Source of the DNA: Chara braunii
Lineage: Eukaryota; Streptophyta; Charophyceae; Charales; Characeae
NCBI GenBank assembly: GCA_003427395.1
Contig: BFEA01000200.1
Coordinates: 1,325,866-1,379,843 of the forward strand
Reading direction: 5' to 3'
Length of the DNA stretch: 53,978 nucleotides
Shown here: positions 53,866 through 53,978 of the stretch, piece after piece
How the letters are laid out: every line of letters starts with the position of its first letter
How positions within the stretch are numbered: the first letter of the stretch is position 1
Translations under genes and position numbers: made by a program
Notes under the pieces: model-generated
Databases searched by the model: none
What the model was told of the DNA's origin: nothing
The model's input: the letters and a program-made list of their open reading frames with translations, nothing else

Positions 53866-53978
53866 CTCACCAATATCGCCGTAGGGGGTAACCGGATACA
53901 AAAAAAAATGGCAAGGCGAGAGATGGCAACAACATAGGTGGGGAGGGGTGGGTGGGATAATCGCCCAACTCACACTTA
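53866..53978. other. Element leader or LTR edge
   Basis: Purine-rich run and A run near 53900; nothing further recognisable before the window ends. Confidence 0.4.

Larger units (their letters stand above)
47500..53978 (-). mobile_element. Ty3/gypsy (chromodomain-type) retrotransposon, copy 2
   Basis: On the minus strand the order is leader, gag, protease, RT, RNase H, integrase, chromodomain-like tail, polypurine tract and a probable 3' LTR; the 5' LTR lies beyond the window. The order and C-terminal module fit chromoviruses. It is better preserved than copy 1: most domains are full length, with isolated stops (53399, 50781, 50502, 49488, 49149) and a shifted RNase H segment. No tRNA primer site is visible because the 5' LTR is missing. 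Confidence 0.88.

Overview
The window looks like nuclear DNA of a streptophyte (green plant lineage), most plausibly a charophycean alga such as Chara. This is inference from three things: a phosphatidylinositol-phosphate kinase with N-terminal MORN repeats (the plant architecture), a plant-type LRAT/NC-domain protein that opens with the plant signature LLSNRV..LKPGDHIYTW, and decayed Ty3/gypsy and PIF/Harbinger elements in very repeat-rich, low-gene-density DNA. Runs of N inside microsatellites (20714, 24830-24884, 46210, 47696-47718) mark a draft assembly. No rRNA, complete tRNA or CRISPR array was found.

Only two genes look intact, both on the minus strand and both uninterrupted by introns: an LRAT/NC-domain protein (2989-4812), whose catalytic cysteine position reads serine, and a 1248-codon MORN-PIP5K (21033-24779), whose ATG directly abuts a long (GA)n tract in the mRNA sense. 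Everything else is mobile or repetitive DNA. Region by region: 1-7.5 kb holds the LRAT gene between minisatellites and a 31-bp perfect inverted-repeat element. 7.6-11.4 kb is a broken Ty3/gypsy element on the plus strand. 12.8-20 kb holds microsatellites, a tRNA-derived SINE with a perfect 12-bp target duplication, half of an organelle-like tRNA-fMet, two related MITEs and many short tandem duplications. 20.4-25 kb holds a duplicated block with hammerhead-ribozyme-like motifs downstream of the PIP5K gene, then the gene itself. 25-28.3 kb is microsatellites and short duplications.

28.3-45.1 kb is the most unusual part. Two diverged ~1.65-kb copies of one sequence lie in direct orientation (28410-30065 and 43512-45140). 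Inside them, other sequences are repeated in inverted orientation (31500-31770 against 41285-41555). Each arm carries a series of spaced hairpins. The right arm has about 17, with stems that differ from unit to unit but mostly keep pairing, and a nearly constant apical sequence CCCTTAAGTTAGGG. Between the arms lie a PIF/Harbinger transposase pseudogene (+) and an unrecognised decayed ORF (-).

47.5-54 kb is a second Ty3/gypsy element (minus strand, chromodomain type). Its gag-pol junction keeps a textbook -1 frameshift signal: slippery heptamer GGGAAAC, gag stop, an 8-bp stem and a possible pseudoknot. Its reading frames carry a few stops and frameshifts, and a 13-bp minisatellite with an ACGT core sits in its leader.
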